Positions 17,548 through 25,779 of a DNA stretch of 64,000 nucleotides are shown piece after piece (positions within the stretch are counted from its first letter, which is position 1; each line of letters begins with the position of its first letter). Under the pieces are notes generated by a model. The model did no database searches and was not told where the DNA came from. It saw only the letters and a program-made list of their open reading frames with translations. The position numbers and the translations under genes were made by a program. The stretch is from Amycolatopsis oliviviridis (GTDB lineage: Bacteria > Actinomycetota > Actinomycetes > Mycobacteriales > Pseudonocardiaceae). The stretch spans positions 62,001 to 126,000 of the forward strand of contig NZ_BNAY01000013.1 of NCBI RefSeq assembly GCF_014654365.1, written 5' to 3'.

Positions 17548-18489
17548 GTGGCCGTCGGAACCGGTCCCACGCGCGTCTCGACCACACGGCGCGTCTTGAG
17601 TCTGTGGTACTTCGTGGTGGTCCTCGGGTCGCTGGGCATGCTCTCGCCGCTGCCGTTCGTGCACGCGGCGCTACGGTTGCGCCGCGCGTTCCTGTTGCTT
17701 TACGTGCTGCTCTACGGCCTGGCCTCCTACGGGCTGCTCTACCTGCTCGAGCTCTCGGGAACGGGCGAGGCGGACGAGACGGTCTTGGCGATCAGCTGGT
17801 TCTTCGGCACGATCCTCTTGATCGCGGTGTCTTGCGTCCACCTCGCCGTGCTGCGGAAGAAGATCCTCTACCCGCCGCGGGGGGCCTGGGTCGAAACCGG
17901 CATGCACTGCGGGCTGTTCTCCATCGACATCGCCGGATTCGGCCAGGTCGGCCGGAGCAGCGAGATCTTCGTCCAGGTGCGGCGGATGCTCTTCGGCCTG
18001 CTGGCCGACGCGTTCGAAGCCAGCGGCATCGCCTGGGAGGCCTGTCTCAAACGGGACACCGGGGACGGCATGATCGTCGTCGTCCCGCCGCATTTCCCCA
18101 AGTTCCGGCTGCTGCTCCCGCTGCTTTCGCAACTGGCGGCGGAACTGGCCAAGTACAACGTGGTCACCGAGCCCGAACTGCGGATCCGGGTGCGCGTGGC
18201 GATCCACGCCGGCGAGGTCACGCTCGACGAGTACGGCGTGACAGGGCGGCCGAAGGTGCTGCTCGCCCGGCTGCTCGACTCGCAGGTGCTGCGTGACGCG
18301 CTCGCCGACGCACCGGACGGCTCGCCCGTCGTCGTGCTCGTCTCGGACCGGTTCCACGAGGACGTCCAGGACCAGGGCGGCCCCGGTCTCGACACGATGA
18401 GTTACCGGCAGGTGCTCGTGCGCGAGAAGGAGACCGAGGTCGACGCCTGGCTGCACGTCCCGACGCCGGTGATCAGGAGGCTGCCGTGA
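17548..18489 (+). CDS. Membrane protein with degenerate class III nucleotidyl-cyclase-like domain
   Basis: 313 residues. Three hydrophobic helices (about 17-37, 47-68 and 78-101) precede a cytoplasmic domain with the class III cyclase order: a metal-binding strand SIDIAGFG (D127), a TGDG hairpin (G172-D173) and RVRVAIHAGEV. Both metal Asp positions are kept, but the usual substrate-specifying Lys is not at its place (RDTGDG instead of K-T-I-G-D-like). This subgroup is widespread in actinomycetes; whether it makes a cyclic nucleotide is unknown. It diverges from parE across 229 bases and its 3' end overlaps the GH76 gene by 17 bases. GTG start after GGGGGGAAGAA. Confidence 0.7.
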   Translation: MAVGTGPTRVSTTRRVLSLWYFVVVLGSLGMLSPLPFVHAALRLRRAFLLLYVLLYGLASYGLLYLLELSGTGEADETVLAISWFFGTILLIAVSCVHLAVLRKKILYPPRGAWVETGMHCGLFSIDIAGFGQVGRSSEIFVQVRRMLFGLLADAFEASGIAWEACLKRDTGDGMIVVVPPHFPKFRLLLPLLSQLAAELAKYNVVTEPELRIRVRVAIHAGEVTLDEYGVTGRPKVLLARLLDSQVLRDALADAPDGSPVVVLVSDRFHEDVQDQGGPGLDTMSYRQVLVREKETEVDAWLHVPTPVIRRLP

Positions 18490-19897
18490 GGACCTCCAGC
18501 GCGCTGTGCTGACGGGCGGCGTCGATCTTGTCGACCGGTCCCGCCCAGCGCAGGCCGTGCTGATCGAGTGACGTGCGGTTGTTCGCGATCGTCGCGTTCG
18601 CCTGCCGGGTCAGGTAAGCGCGGTACGGCCTGCCGGACAGGGCCCGGTCCAGCTCGCCGAGACCGCGGGCGTACGCGCCCTTGAAGGACGGTCCGTCGGC
18701 GCCGCAGTCGCCGGACTCGCACGGGTCGCGCAGTATCCCGTTCGAGTGAAGCTGCGACGTCGTGGTGGAGGCGTCCGCGAGCCGGCGGGCGCGGGTGAGC
18801 AGGGCTGGGTCACCGGTCGCGCGGTTCAGTTCGACCAGCGCGCCGAGGACGATGCCCTGGTTGTAACTCCAGACGGCCTGCCCGTTGTTGGCGCAGGAGG
18901 AGTTCAGCCCGTCGTTGACCAGGTCGCTCCCGTTGATCATGCCGCTCGCGCGGAACCAGTCCCAGACCTCGCGGGCCCGCGCGAGCTGGAGCGTGTCGCC
19001 GGGGAGCCGGTTGTGCAGTGACGCGGCGACCTTGACGTACAGCTCGTTGGTGACGGCGTTCTTGTACGTCTTCGCCGTCGACCACCAGAGGCCGCCGCCA
19101 CAGGTCCCGTCGCGGTAGGAGTACATGTAGTTCGCCGCGATGACGGCGGTGTCGAGGTAGCGGTGGTCCTTGGTCAGGTCGTAGGCGCGGATCCAGGCGA
19201 GCGCCCACCAGCCGGTGTCGTCGATGTATTCGTTCGTGAAGTTGTTGCCGCGGTTGCGATCGAAGGTGTTGGCGATGGCGTACCGGTAGTTCTGCGAGCC
19301 GGTGCGGGTGCTGTAGTCGAGGATCGCGGTGAGCGCGTTGGCCGAGTTCCACCAGCCTGTGGTCTGCCAGAGCCCGGTGCCGTTGTCGTAGAACTGCATG
19401 AGCGCGGTGGCGGCGGCTTCGGCGCGGTCGTTCGCGGCGACGGTGGTGCGGAACCACGGCGTGCAGGCGATTTCCGGGCGGTTGCCCGCTTTCCCGCAGG
19501 CGCGCAGGGCGCCGAAGCGGTGGGTACCGGGGTCGTCCACGTTGTACATCAGGGTCCGCCAGCCGCGCTGCCCGGCGGGGATCTTCGTGTCGCCGATCCG
19601 GCTGTCGCCGGACCAGGTGCGGCCGCCGTCGAAGGAGCGGTCGAGCCAGACCTCGTCGCCGGGGTCGCCGTTGGCGATGCTGCCCCAGCCCATGTCGTCG
19701 CCGTCGGACAGGTGCAGCGTGATGCCGCGGCCCCAGACCGTCGCCGTGGTGGGTCTTCTTTCGCCGACGGCCAGCGCGGGATCGCGGCTGTCGCAGTACT
19801 TGGCGCAGATGGTCGCCGAGACGGTGGGTTCGGGAGTGGTGGCGGCCGGTGTGAGAGCGAATGTCAACGTTGTCACAAGCAGGGAGGTGAGCCACAT
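18473..19897 (-). CDS. Secreted glycoside hydrolase family 76 protein (alpha-1,6-mannanase-like)
   Basis: 474 residues with a signal peptide (MWLTSLLVTTLTFALTPAAT). An N-terminal sandwich-like region of about 140 residues precedes a GH76 (alpha/alpha)6 barrel. The catalytic aspartate pair is in IDDTGWWALAW, followed by CGGGLWWS and YNQGIVLGALVEL, all typical of the family. GH76 enzymes cut alpha-1,6-mannan as in fungal walls or mycobacterial-type lipomannan. ATG 19897 is preferred because it starts the signal peptide; a GTG 24 bases upstream is in frame. The C-terminus overlaps the convergent cyclase-like gene. Confidence 0.85.
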   Translation of the reverse strand: MWLTSLLVTTLTFALTPAATTPEPTVSATICAKYCDSRDPALAVGERRPTTATVWGRGITLHLSDGDDMGWGSIANGDPGDEVWLDRSFDGGRTWSGDSRIGDTKIPAGQRGWRTLMYNVDDPGTHRFGALRACGKAGNRPEIACTPWFRTTVAANDRAEAAATALMQFYDNGTGLWQTTGWWNSANALTAILDYSTRTGSQNYRYAIANTFDRNRGNNFTNEYIDDTGWWALAWIRAYDLTKDHRYLDTAVIAANYMYSYRDGTCGGGLWWSTAKTYKNAVTNELYVKVAASLHNRLPGDTLQLARAREVWDWFRASGMINGSDLVNDGLNSSCANNGQAVWSYNQGIVLGALVELNRATGDPALLTRARRLADASTTTSQLHSNGILRDPCESGDCGADGPSFKGAYARGLGELDRALSGRPYRAYLTRQANATIANNRTSLDQHGLRWAGPVDKIDAARQHSALEVLTAAS

Positions 19898-20032
19898 GGA
19901 TCCGAGTGTGCGGGCGGCCACTTTCCGGGCCGATCAAGTCACCCTTTCGGCCTGCGCCGATGGTCTGGAATACTTCTTGCGCGCGTGAGGTTGAACGCTC
20001 AAGCAACAACAACCCGGCTTAGGGAGCAGGTC

Positions 20033-21130
20033 ATGCAGTTCGGAATCTTCACGGTGGGCGATGTGACGACCGACCCGACCACCGGGGAGGCGCCCAGCGA
20101 GTACGAGCGGATCAAGGCGATGGTGCGGATCGCGCTCAAGGCCGAGGAAGTCGGCCTCGACGTCTTCGCGACCGGCGAGCACCACAACCCGCCCTTCGTG
20201 CCTTCGTCGCCGACGACGATGCTCGGGTACATCGCCGCGCAGACGTCGAAACTCATCCTTTCCACCTCGACCACGCTGATCACCACGAACGACCCGGTGA
20301 AGATCGCCGAGGACTTCGCGATGCTGCAGCACCTCGCCGACGGCCGCGTCGACCTGATGATGGGCCGTGGCAACACCGGCCCGGTGTACCCGTGGTTCGG
20401 GAAGGACATCCGGCAGGGCATCCCGCTGGCCATCGAGAACTACCACCTGCTGCACCGTTTGTGGCGCGAGGACGTCGTCAGCTGGTCGGGCAAGTTCCGG
20501 ACGCCGCTGCAGGAGTTCACCTCGACCCCGCGGCCGCTCGACGGCGTCCCGCCGTTCGTCTGGCACGGTTCGATCCGCAGCCCGGAGATCGCGGAACAGG
20601 CCGCCTACTACGGCGACGGGTTCTTCGCGAACCACATCTTCTGGCCGAAGGAGCACTTCCAGGCGCTGATCAACCTCTACCGCGAGCGGTACGAGCACTA
20701 CGGGCACGGCAAGGCGGACCAGGCGATCGTCGGACTCGGCGGCCAGGTGTTCCTGCGGCCGAAGTCGCAGGACGCGGTGCGGGAATTCCGGCCGTACTTC
20801 GACAACGCGCCGGTGTACGGGCACGGGCCGTCGCTGGAGGAGTTCACCGAGCAGACGCCGCTGACCGTCGGCAGCCCGCAAGAGGTGATCGACAAGACGC
20901 TGAGCTTCCGTGAGCACTTCGGCGACTACCAGCGTCAGCTGTTCCTGATGGACCACGCCGGGCTGCCGCTGAAGACCGTGCTGGAACAGCTCGACCTGCT
21001 GGGCGAGCACGTGATCCCGGTGCTGCGCAAGGAACTCGACGCACTTCGCCCGGCGCATGTGCCCGAGGCTCCTACGCACGCTTCGCTTGTTTCGGCGGCT
21101 TCTGTGTCTTCTTCGGAGGTGACGGTATGA
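20033..21130 (+). CDS. LLM-class flavin-dependent oxidoreductase, CE1758 type
   Basis: 365 residues of the luciferase-like (beta/alpha)8 fold, with N-terminus MQFGIFTVGD, the flavin-site strand FATGEHHNPPFVPSS and LADGRVDLMMGRGNTGPVYPW. It matches the CE1758 subfamily, which is always paired with a small FMN reductase. The partner gene follows with an ATGA overlap. The pair probably forms a two-component monooxygenase in which the reductase supplies FMNH2. The last 30 residues (Ala/Ser/Val-rich) are outside the fold. The substrate is unknown. Confidence 0.87.
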   Translation: MQFGIFTVGDVTTDPTTGEAPSEYERIKAMVRIALKAEEVGLDVFATGEHHNPPFVPSSPTTMLGYIAAQTSKLILSTSTTLITTNDPVKIAEDFAMLQHLADGRVDLMMGRGNTGPVYPWFGKDIRQGIPLAIENYHLLHRLWREDVVSWSGKFRTPLQEFTSTPRPLDGVPPFVWHGSIRSPEIAEQAAYYGDGFFANHIFWPKEHFQALINLYRERYEHYGHGKADQAIVGLGGQVFLRPKSQDAVREFRPYFDNAPVYGHGPSLEEFTEQTPLTVGSPQEVIDKTLSFREHFGDYQRQLFLMDHAGLPLKTVLEQLDLLGEHVIPVLRKELDALRPAHVPEAPTHASLVSAASVSSSEVTV

Positions 21131-21708
21131 CGACGATCGCTGTCGTGACCGCAGGATTGAGCCAGCCGTCCTCGACGCGGCTGCTCGCGGACAAACTCGC
21201 CTCGGCGGTTTCGTCCACGCTGCCGGATGTGGAGATCGAGGTGATCGAACTCCGCGACCTGGCCATCGATGTCACGAAGAACATGCTGACCGGGTTCCCT
21301 TCCCCGGCCCTGCGCGCGGCCATCGACAAGGTGACCACCGCGGACGGCCTGATCGCCGTGACACCGGTGTTCACCGCGTCGTACAGCGGCTTGTTCAAGT
21401 CGTTCTTCGACGTGCTGGACCAGAAGGCGCTCGACGGCATGCCCGTGCTGATCGGCGCGACCGGCGGAACCGAACGGCATTCGCTGGTGCTCGACTTCGC
21501 GCTGCGCCCGCTCTTCGCCTACCTTCGCGCGGAGCCTGTCGCGACGGCGGTGTACGCCGCTTCGTCGGACTGGGCTTCTCCGGGGGATCTCGACACGCGG
21601 GCTTCGCGGGCCGGGCGAGAGTTCGCCGCGCGGCTTTCGTCTTCGCCGATTGTGCCTGTGAACAGCGGTTTCGTGCCTTTCGAGCAGTTGCTCGGCACGG
21701 GGGAGTGA
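21127..21708 (+). CDS. NADPH-dependent FMN reductase, CE1759 type
   Basis: 193 residues of flavodoxin-like fold: TTIAVVTAGLSQPSSTR binds the FMN phosphate, and TPVFTASYSGLFKSFFDVLD and GATGGTERHSL complete the FMN and nicotinamide sites. It belongs to the CE1759 family and would reduce FMN for the LLM oxygenase encoded just upstream (ATGA overlap). Its TGA stop shares its last base with a B-family repeat. Confidence 0.88.
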   Translation: MTTIAVVTAGLSQPSSTRLLADKLASAVSSTLPDVEIEVIELRDLAIDVTKNMLTGFPSPALRAAIDKVTTADGLIAVTPVFTASYSGLFKSFFDVLDQKALDGMPVLIGATGGTERHSLVLDFALRPLFAYLRAEPVATAVYAASSDWASPGDLDTRASRAGREFAARLSSSPIVPVNSGFVPFEQLLGTGE

Positions 21709-21932
21709 GCAAGGGACCTTTGCTATCGCCGACCCCGGGATGGCGGCGGCTTGCCCACTTCGGCAAGGTGTGAAGGTCGAGTTTCCCCGGCTGAGCCGAG
21801 GGAAGGGGGCCTTCACGCGCAGACGCTGTGACTGATGTGGCTGCTGGTGCGTCTGGGGCGTGTGTGGCGATCGCGGAGTCTGTGAAGGCCTCCTTCACTA
21901 CCTTCAGGGTAGGCAAGGAGGCCTTCACGGAC
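21708..21932. repeat. Repeat cluster: B unit and two A-family hairpins
   Basis: Contains a B unit (21708-21724), an A hairpin with a decayed left arm (21770-21816) and a long A hairpin (21879-21932) whose arms are GTCTGTGAAGGCCTCCTT and its near complement, with inner stem CTACC/GGTAG. No gene is visible between the FMN reductase and the convergent YCII gene. Confidence 0.8.
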
Positions 21933-21946
21933 CACGGCGGTAAGAC

Positions 21947-22288
21947 TCAGGGGGTCGGCCAGATCGGCCGGATCTCGATGGTCGCGAACTTCGTGACCGG
22001 ATGCTTGGCCGCGACCTCGATCGCCTCGTCGAGATCGGCGCATTCGATCAGGTCGTAACCGAGGATCTGTTCCTTCGTCTCCGCGAACGGCCCGTCCGAG
22101 ACGAGCAGGTCGCCGTCGCGGTGGCGCACGGTGGTCGCGGTGGCCGTCGACCGGAGCCTGCTGCCGGACAGCCGCACCCCGCGAGCGGTCATCTCGTCGA
22201 CCCACGCCTGCGTCTTCTCGTCGAGCGGGTCGTCGCAGCCGTCCGTGCCGGGGTGGGGGTTCCCGCAGATCAGCAACATGTAGCGCAT
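21947..22288 (-). CDS. YCII-domain (DGPF) protein
   Basis: 113 residues of the YCII/DGPF fold with the signature VSDGPFAETKEQILGY and a conserved His/Asp-type pocket of unknown use. It overlaps the MFS stop by one base (TGATG type), so it is translationally coupled to the transporter gene. YCII proteins are small ferredoxin-like proteins, often beside sigma factors; here there is none. Confidence 0.88.
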   Translation of the reverse strand: MRYMLLICGNPHPGTDGCDDPLDEKTQAWVDEMTARGVRLSGSRLRSTATATTVRHRDGDLLVSDGPFAETKEQILGYDLIECADLDEAIEVAAKHPVTKFATIEIRPIWPTP

Positions 22289-23517
22289 CAGTCCTCCATC
22301 ACCAGGGCTTTTCCGGGCCGCAGCGCCGAAAGAGCGATTGCCAGGCCCAGTGCCGCGAAGCAGGCGGCGGTCACGAATCCCACGCGGAAACCTCCGGTCA
22401 CGGCCTCCGCCGACGTCGCGGTGCCGGTGATGGCCGCCGACACGGCCGAGGCTACCGAGACGCCGAGCGCGCCGCCGAGCTGGAAGGCGGCGGTGGTGAT
22501 CCCGGACGCGAGCCCGGTGTCCCCGGCGTCGACGCCGCCCAGCGCGGCCATCGGCGCGGCGACCGTGGCCGCGCCCAGCCCGAGCCCGAAGGCGGCGAGA
22601 CCGGGCAGGAGATCCGTCAGGTAGGTGCCGTCCGGGGAGACACCGGCCAGCGCCAGGCAGCCGGCGCCGAGCAGCACCGTGCCCGCGACGGCCAGGCCCC
22701 GGAGGCCGATCTTCGGGATCAGCGCCTGCCCGCCGTACGCCCCGGCGACCGCCATCACCGGCAGCACCGCCGTCGCCACGCCGAACAGCAGCGGCGAATA
22801 GCCGAGCACCTCCTGCGCGTAGCGCGAAATCAGGAACGAGACCGCGAACGCGCCCATCGCGCTGGTGAGCATCACCAGGTTTCCGCCGGTGAGCATCCGC
22901 GACGAGAAGATCCGCAGCGGGATCAGCGGCGCCCCGCGGCGCGACACGTCACGGCTTTCCGAGAGCAGGGCCGGCGTCGCCACCAGCAGGGCGAGCGCGA
23001 CCGGGACGTTCAGGAAGAACACCCACTCCCAGCCGAACGCCCGCGTCAGCGTCCCGCCGATGAGCAGCGCGGCCGTGGCGCCGAAGCCGCCGACGCCCGA
23101 CCACGCGGCGAGTGCCTTGGTGCGTTCGCCGTCGTCGGTGAACGTCGTCATCACCAGCGCAAGCGCGCTCGGCGCCATCAACGCGGCCGAGATCCCCTGG
23201 AGGACCCTGGCGGCGATCAGCGTGTCGTCGCTCCAGGCGAATCCGCACCACAGCGAGGAAAGCAGGAACAACGCCGTGCCTGCCGAGAACGTCCGGCGGC
23301 GGCCGAGCAGATCCGCGGCGCGGCCGCCCGGCAGGAGCAGGAGGCCGAAACTCAGCAGGTACGCGCTGAGCACCCAATGCGTCCCGCCGCCGTCGAACCC
23401 GAGGTCCCGTTCGATCGACGGCACCGCGAGCACGACGATCTGCGAGTCCAGGATGACCATGAAGTTGGCCGTGCAGAGCAGGGCCAGCGCTCGCCATCGG
23501 CGCGGGTCGGTGTGCAT
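22288..23517 (-). CDS. DHA2-type MFS exporter with shortened centre
   Basis: 409 residues of the drug:H+ antiporter-2 style, with ANFMVILDSQIVVLAVPSI in helix 1, GGRAADLLGRRR in the loop after helix 2 and ARVLQGISAALMAPSAL in helix 4-5. Family members usually have 14 helices and about 460-500 residues. Here the stretch between SRD and PLIPLRIF is only about 5 residues instead of about 70, so the two central helices are absent and about 12 helices remain. It probably exports a hydrophobic compound. Coupled to the YCII gene. Confidence 0.85.
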   Translation of the reverse strand: MHTDPRRWRALALLCTANFMVILDSQIVVLAVPSIERDLGFDGGGTHWVLSAYLLSFGLLLLPGGRAADLLGRRRTFSAGTALFLLSSLWCGFAWSDDTLIAARVLQGISAALMAPSALALVMTTFTDDGERTKALAAWSGVGGFGATAALLIGGTLTRAFGWEWVFFLNVPVALALLVATPALLSESRDVSRRGAPLIPLRIFSSRMLTGGNLVMLTSAMGAFAVSFLISRYAQEVLGYSPLLFGVATAVLPVMAVAGAYGGQALIPKIGLRGLAVAGTVLLGAGCLALAGVSPDGTYLTDLLPGLAAFGLGLGAATVAAPMAALGGVDAGDTGLASGITTAAFQLGGALGVSVASAVSAAITGTATSAEAVTGGFRVGFVTAACFAALGLAIALSALRPGKALVMED

Positions 23518-23664
23518 GCGTGCCTCCGTCCTTCGGTGGGTGGTTCACCCCACCGACGAACGGCACCGCCGGGAACCGACACGGCCGGGGAAGAGTTTTC
23601 AGATCGGGCGGGGCCGGCGTGTTCCCGGCACAATCGGGCAGAGGAACGACGGCGAGGAGACGAC

Positions 23665-24078
23665 GTGGGCATCGGAAAACCCGTGAAGCAGGCCCTGATC
23701 CTGGTCGCGGGCGTCATTCTCCTGCTGGTCGGCATCGCGCTTCTCGTGCTGCCCGGACCGGGTCTGCTGCTGGTGCTCGCGGGTCTGCTCGTGCTGGCTT
23801 CGGAGTTCCCGGCGGTGGAGAAGTACGTCGATCCGATCCGGGACAGGGCGATGAAGGCGGCCGAAGACAGCGTTTCGTCGCCGCTGCGGATCGCGGGTTC
23901 GGTGCTGGCCGGGCTGTGCCTGCTGGCCGCGGGGGTCGTCTGGGGTCTCGTGCCCGGGCTGCCGCTCGCGGGCTGGAGCACCGGTTCGAGCCTGATCCTG
24001 TCCGGGCTCATCCTGTTCGCGCTGCTGATCTGGAGCTACAAGCGGGTGCAGGCCAGGAGGGCCGCGAACGCCGAATAA
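23665..24078 (+). CDS. TIGR02611/PGPGW-type small membrane protein
   Basis: 137 residues with four hydrophobic segments in two pairs. The first pair contains the signature LLVLPGPGLLLVLAGLLVLA then EFP, diagnostic of the PGPGW/TIGR02611 family of actinobacterial membrane proteins of unknown function. GTG start with GGCGAGGAG a few bases upstream. It lies between the MFS gene (divergent) and a TetR gene. Confidence 0.8.
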   Translation: MGIGKPVKQALILVAGVILLLVGIALLVLPGPGLLLVLAGLLVLASEFPAVEKYVDPIRDRAMKAAEDSVSSPLRIAGSVLAGLCLLAAGVVWGLVPGLPLAGWSTGSSLILSGLILFALLIWSYKRVQARRAANAE

Positions 24079-24107
24079 CAGCCTGGTGGTCTGGTACCGT
24101 GCGGCGC

Positions 24108-24866
24108 GTGTCCCCCGACTTCCAGCGCGCACGGCGGCCGGAACAGGTGGAAGCCCGGCGTACGGCGATCCTCGAGGCCGCGCGCGAACTCCTGGCCGAG
24201 CGGCCGGTCTCCCGGATCAGCCTGCGGGAGCTGAGTGACCGGGTCGGCCTGGCGAAGTCGAACGTGCTCCGGTACTTCGACAGCCGAGAGGCGATCTTCC
24301 TGGAGGTCCTCGACTCGGTCTGGGTCTCGTGGCTCGACGAGCTCGAAGGCGAGCTGGGCGCGGTCGAGGACGCTGGTTACGAGCGCGTCGCGACCGTCAT
24401 CGCGACGTCGATCGCGCGGCAGCGCCTGCTGTGCGAGCTGATCAGCACGATGGCCGCCGTACTCGAACGCAACATCTCCGTGGAGACCGCCCGGACGTTC
24501 AAGACCCGGGCCCAGGAACGGACCGAGCGGCTCGCCGACGTCGTCCGCGCCCAGGTCCCGTTGGGTGCCGAAGCGGCCGGGCACTTCGCGAAGGCCGTCT
24601 TCATCCTCGTCGCGGGACTGTGGCCCTACGCGAACCCGGGGGAGGCCGTGGCGACGGTCCTGGCCGAACGGGGAGCGCCCGCCGGCCGCGAGATGTTCGT
24701 CGACGGGCTGACCGAAGGACTGGCGAACCAGCTGGTCGGGTCGGCCGTTCGCGCAGGTCAGAGCCTCGGGCGAGAGCAAAGGTCCCTTGCTCCCTTCCCG
24801 CACGAGCCGAGTCGGCCGGAGCTGCATAAGGTGAGCGGAAGCCACTCGTACAAGGAGCGATCATGA
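24108..24866 (+). CDS. TetR-family transcriptional regulator with repeat-derived tail
   Basis: 252 residues. The N-terminal helix-turn-helix (about 15-62, ISLRELSDRVGLAKSNVLRYFDSREAIF) and an all-helical ligand domain are typical and end near residue 210. The remaining about 40 residues are encoded across a B-family repeat (24775-24791) and what looks like former intergenic DNA, and the stop overlaps the next ATG (ATGA). It probably controls the adjacent aldo-keto reductase or itself. The GTG start has no clear Shine-Dalgarno sequence. Confidence 0.85.
   Translation: MSPDFQRARRPEQVEARRTAILEAARELLAERPVSRISLRELSDRVGLAKSNVLRYFDSREAIFLEVLDSVWVSWLDELEGELGAVEDAGYERVATVIATSIARQRLLCELISTMAAVLERNISVETARTFKTRAQERTERLADVVRAQVPLGAEAAGHFAKAVFILVAGLWPYANPGEAVATVLAERGAPAGREMFVDGLTEGLANQLVGSAVRAGQSLGREQRSLAPFPHEPSRPELHKVSGSHSYKERS
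24775..24791. repeat. B-family repeat inside the TetR reading frame
   Basis: AGCAAAGGTCCCTTGCT lies in frame within the C-terminal tail of the TetR protein, 72 bases before the next gene. Confidence 0.8.
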
Positions 24867-25720
24867 GCCCAGGCGGCACCCACACCCTCGGCGATCTCAC
24901 CGTGAGCCGGATGGGCTACGGCGCCATGCGGCTGTCCGGCCCCGGCATCTGGGGGCCGCCGAGCGATCGGGACGCCGCGATCGCCGTCCTCCGCGAAGCC
25001 GTCGAGCTGGGCGTGACCCATATCGACACCAGCGACTTCTACGGTCCGCACACGACCAACGAACTGATCCGCGAGGCGCTGTACCCGTACCCGGACAGCC
25101 TGCACCTCGTCACGAAGGTCGGCGCGAAGCGGACTCCGGACAAGGGCTGGCCCGCGGCGCTCTCGCGCGAGGAGCTGACCTCCGCGGTTCACGACAACCT
25201 GCGCAACCTCGGCGTCGACGTGCTCGACGTCGTCAACCTGCGGCTCGCGGGGGAGCACGGCGTCTTCCCGATCCCGGTCTCGATCACGGAGCCGTTCGAA
25301 GTCCTCGCCGAACTCCAGCAACAGGGCCTGATCCGGCACCTCGGCCTCAGCCACGTCTCGGCGGAGCAGGTCAAGGAAGCCCGCTCGATCGCGCCGGTCG
25401 TCTGCGTGCAGAACGAGTACAACGTCGCGAACCGCGCCAACGACGGCCTGCTCGACGCCCTCGCGGCCATCAACATCCCGTTCGTGCCGTACTTCCCGCT
25501 CGGCGGGTTCACGCCGTTGCAGTCCGGCGTGCTCGACGACTGCGCCCGCCGTGTCGACGCGACGCCGATGCAGGTCGCGCTCGCGTGGCTGCTCCAGCGG
25601 TCGCCGAACATCCTGCTGATCCCGGGGACGTCGTCGGTGCGGCACCTTCGGGAGAACGTCGCCGCCGCGAAGCTGGAACTGCCCGCGGACGTCGTCGCCG
25701 ACCTCGACGCCCTCGCCTGA
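24863..25720 (+). CDS. Aldo/keto reductase
   Basis: 285 residues, (beta/alpha)8 NADPH-dependent reductase. The catalytic tetrad region is seen in HIDTSDFYGP (Asp, Tyr) and TKVGAK (Lys); the usual catalytic His strand reads VVNLRLAG, so the His appears replaced by Asn, as in the subgroup of small bacterial AKRs. The NADPH-binding end (LIPGTSSVRHLRENVAAA) is intact. It overlaps the TetR gene by four bases and has AAGGAGCG before its ATG. Confidence 0.87.
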   Translation: MSPGGTHTLGDLTVSRMGYGAMRLSGPGIWGPPSDRDAAIAVLREAVELGVTHIDTSDFYGPHTTNELIREALYPYPDSLHLVTKVGAKRTPDKGWPAALSREELTSAVHDNLRNLGVDVLDVVNLRLAGEHGVFPIPVSITEPFEVLAELQQQGLIRHLGLSHVSAEQVKEARSIAPVVCVQNEYNVANRANDGLLDALAAINIPFVPYFPLGGFTPLQSGVLDDCARRVDATPMQVALAWLLQRSPNILLIPGTSSVRHLRENVAAAKLELPADVVADLDALA

Positions 25721-25724
25721 TCCC

Positions 25725-25775
25725 GCGTGAAGGCCCCCTTCCCTCGGCTCAGAAGAGGGAAGGGGGCCTTCACGC
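25725..25775. terminator. A-family perfect hairpin between convergent genes
   Basis: Perfect 21-base arms (GCGTGAAGGCCCCCTTCCCTC and its complement) around a 9-base loop, 5 bases from the stop of the ABC permease and 5 from that of the aldo/keto reductase. Likely terminator for both strands and a clean example of the A family. Confidence 0.8.
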
Positions 25776-25779
25776 GCTT

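Noticed and set aside
17319..17639. N-terminal extension of ParE by 107 residues
   Set aside because: The extension has no ParE similarity and overlaps the divergent cyclase-like gene; GTG 17318 has a good ribosome site.
21708..21724. GGGACCTTTGCT in B repeats as DosR boxes
   Set aside because: These copies lie at gene 3' ends, are part of a longer near-palindrome unlike the DosR site, and occur between convergent genes.
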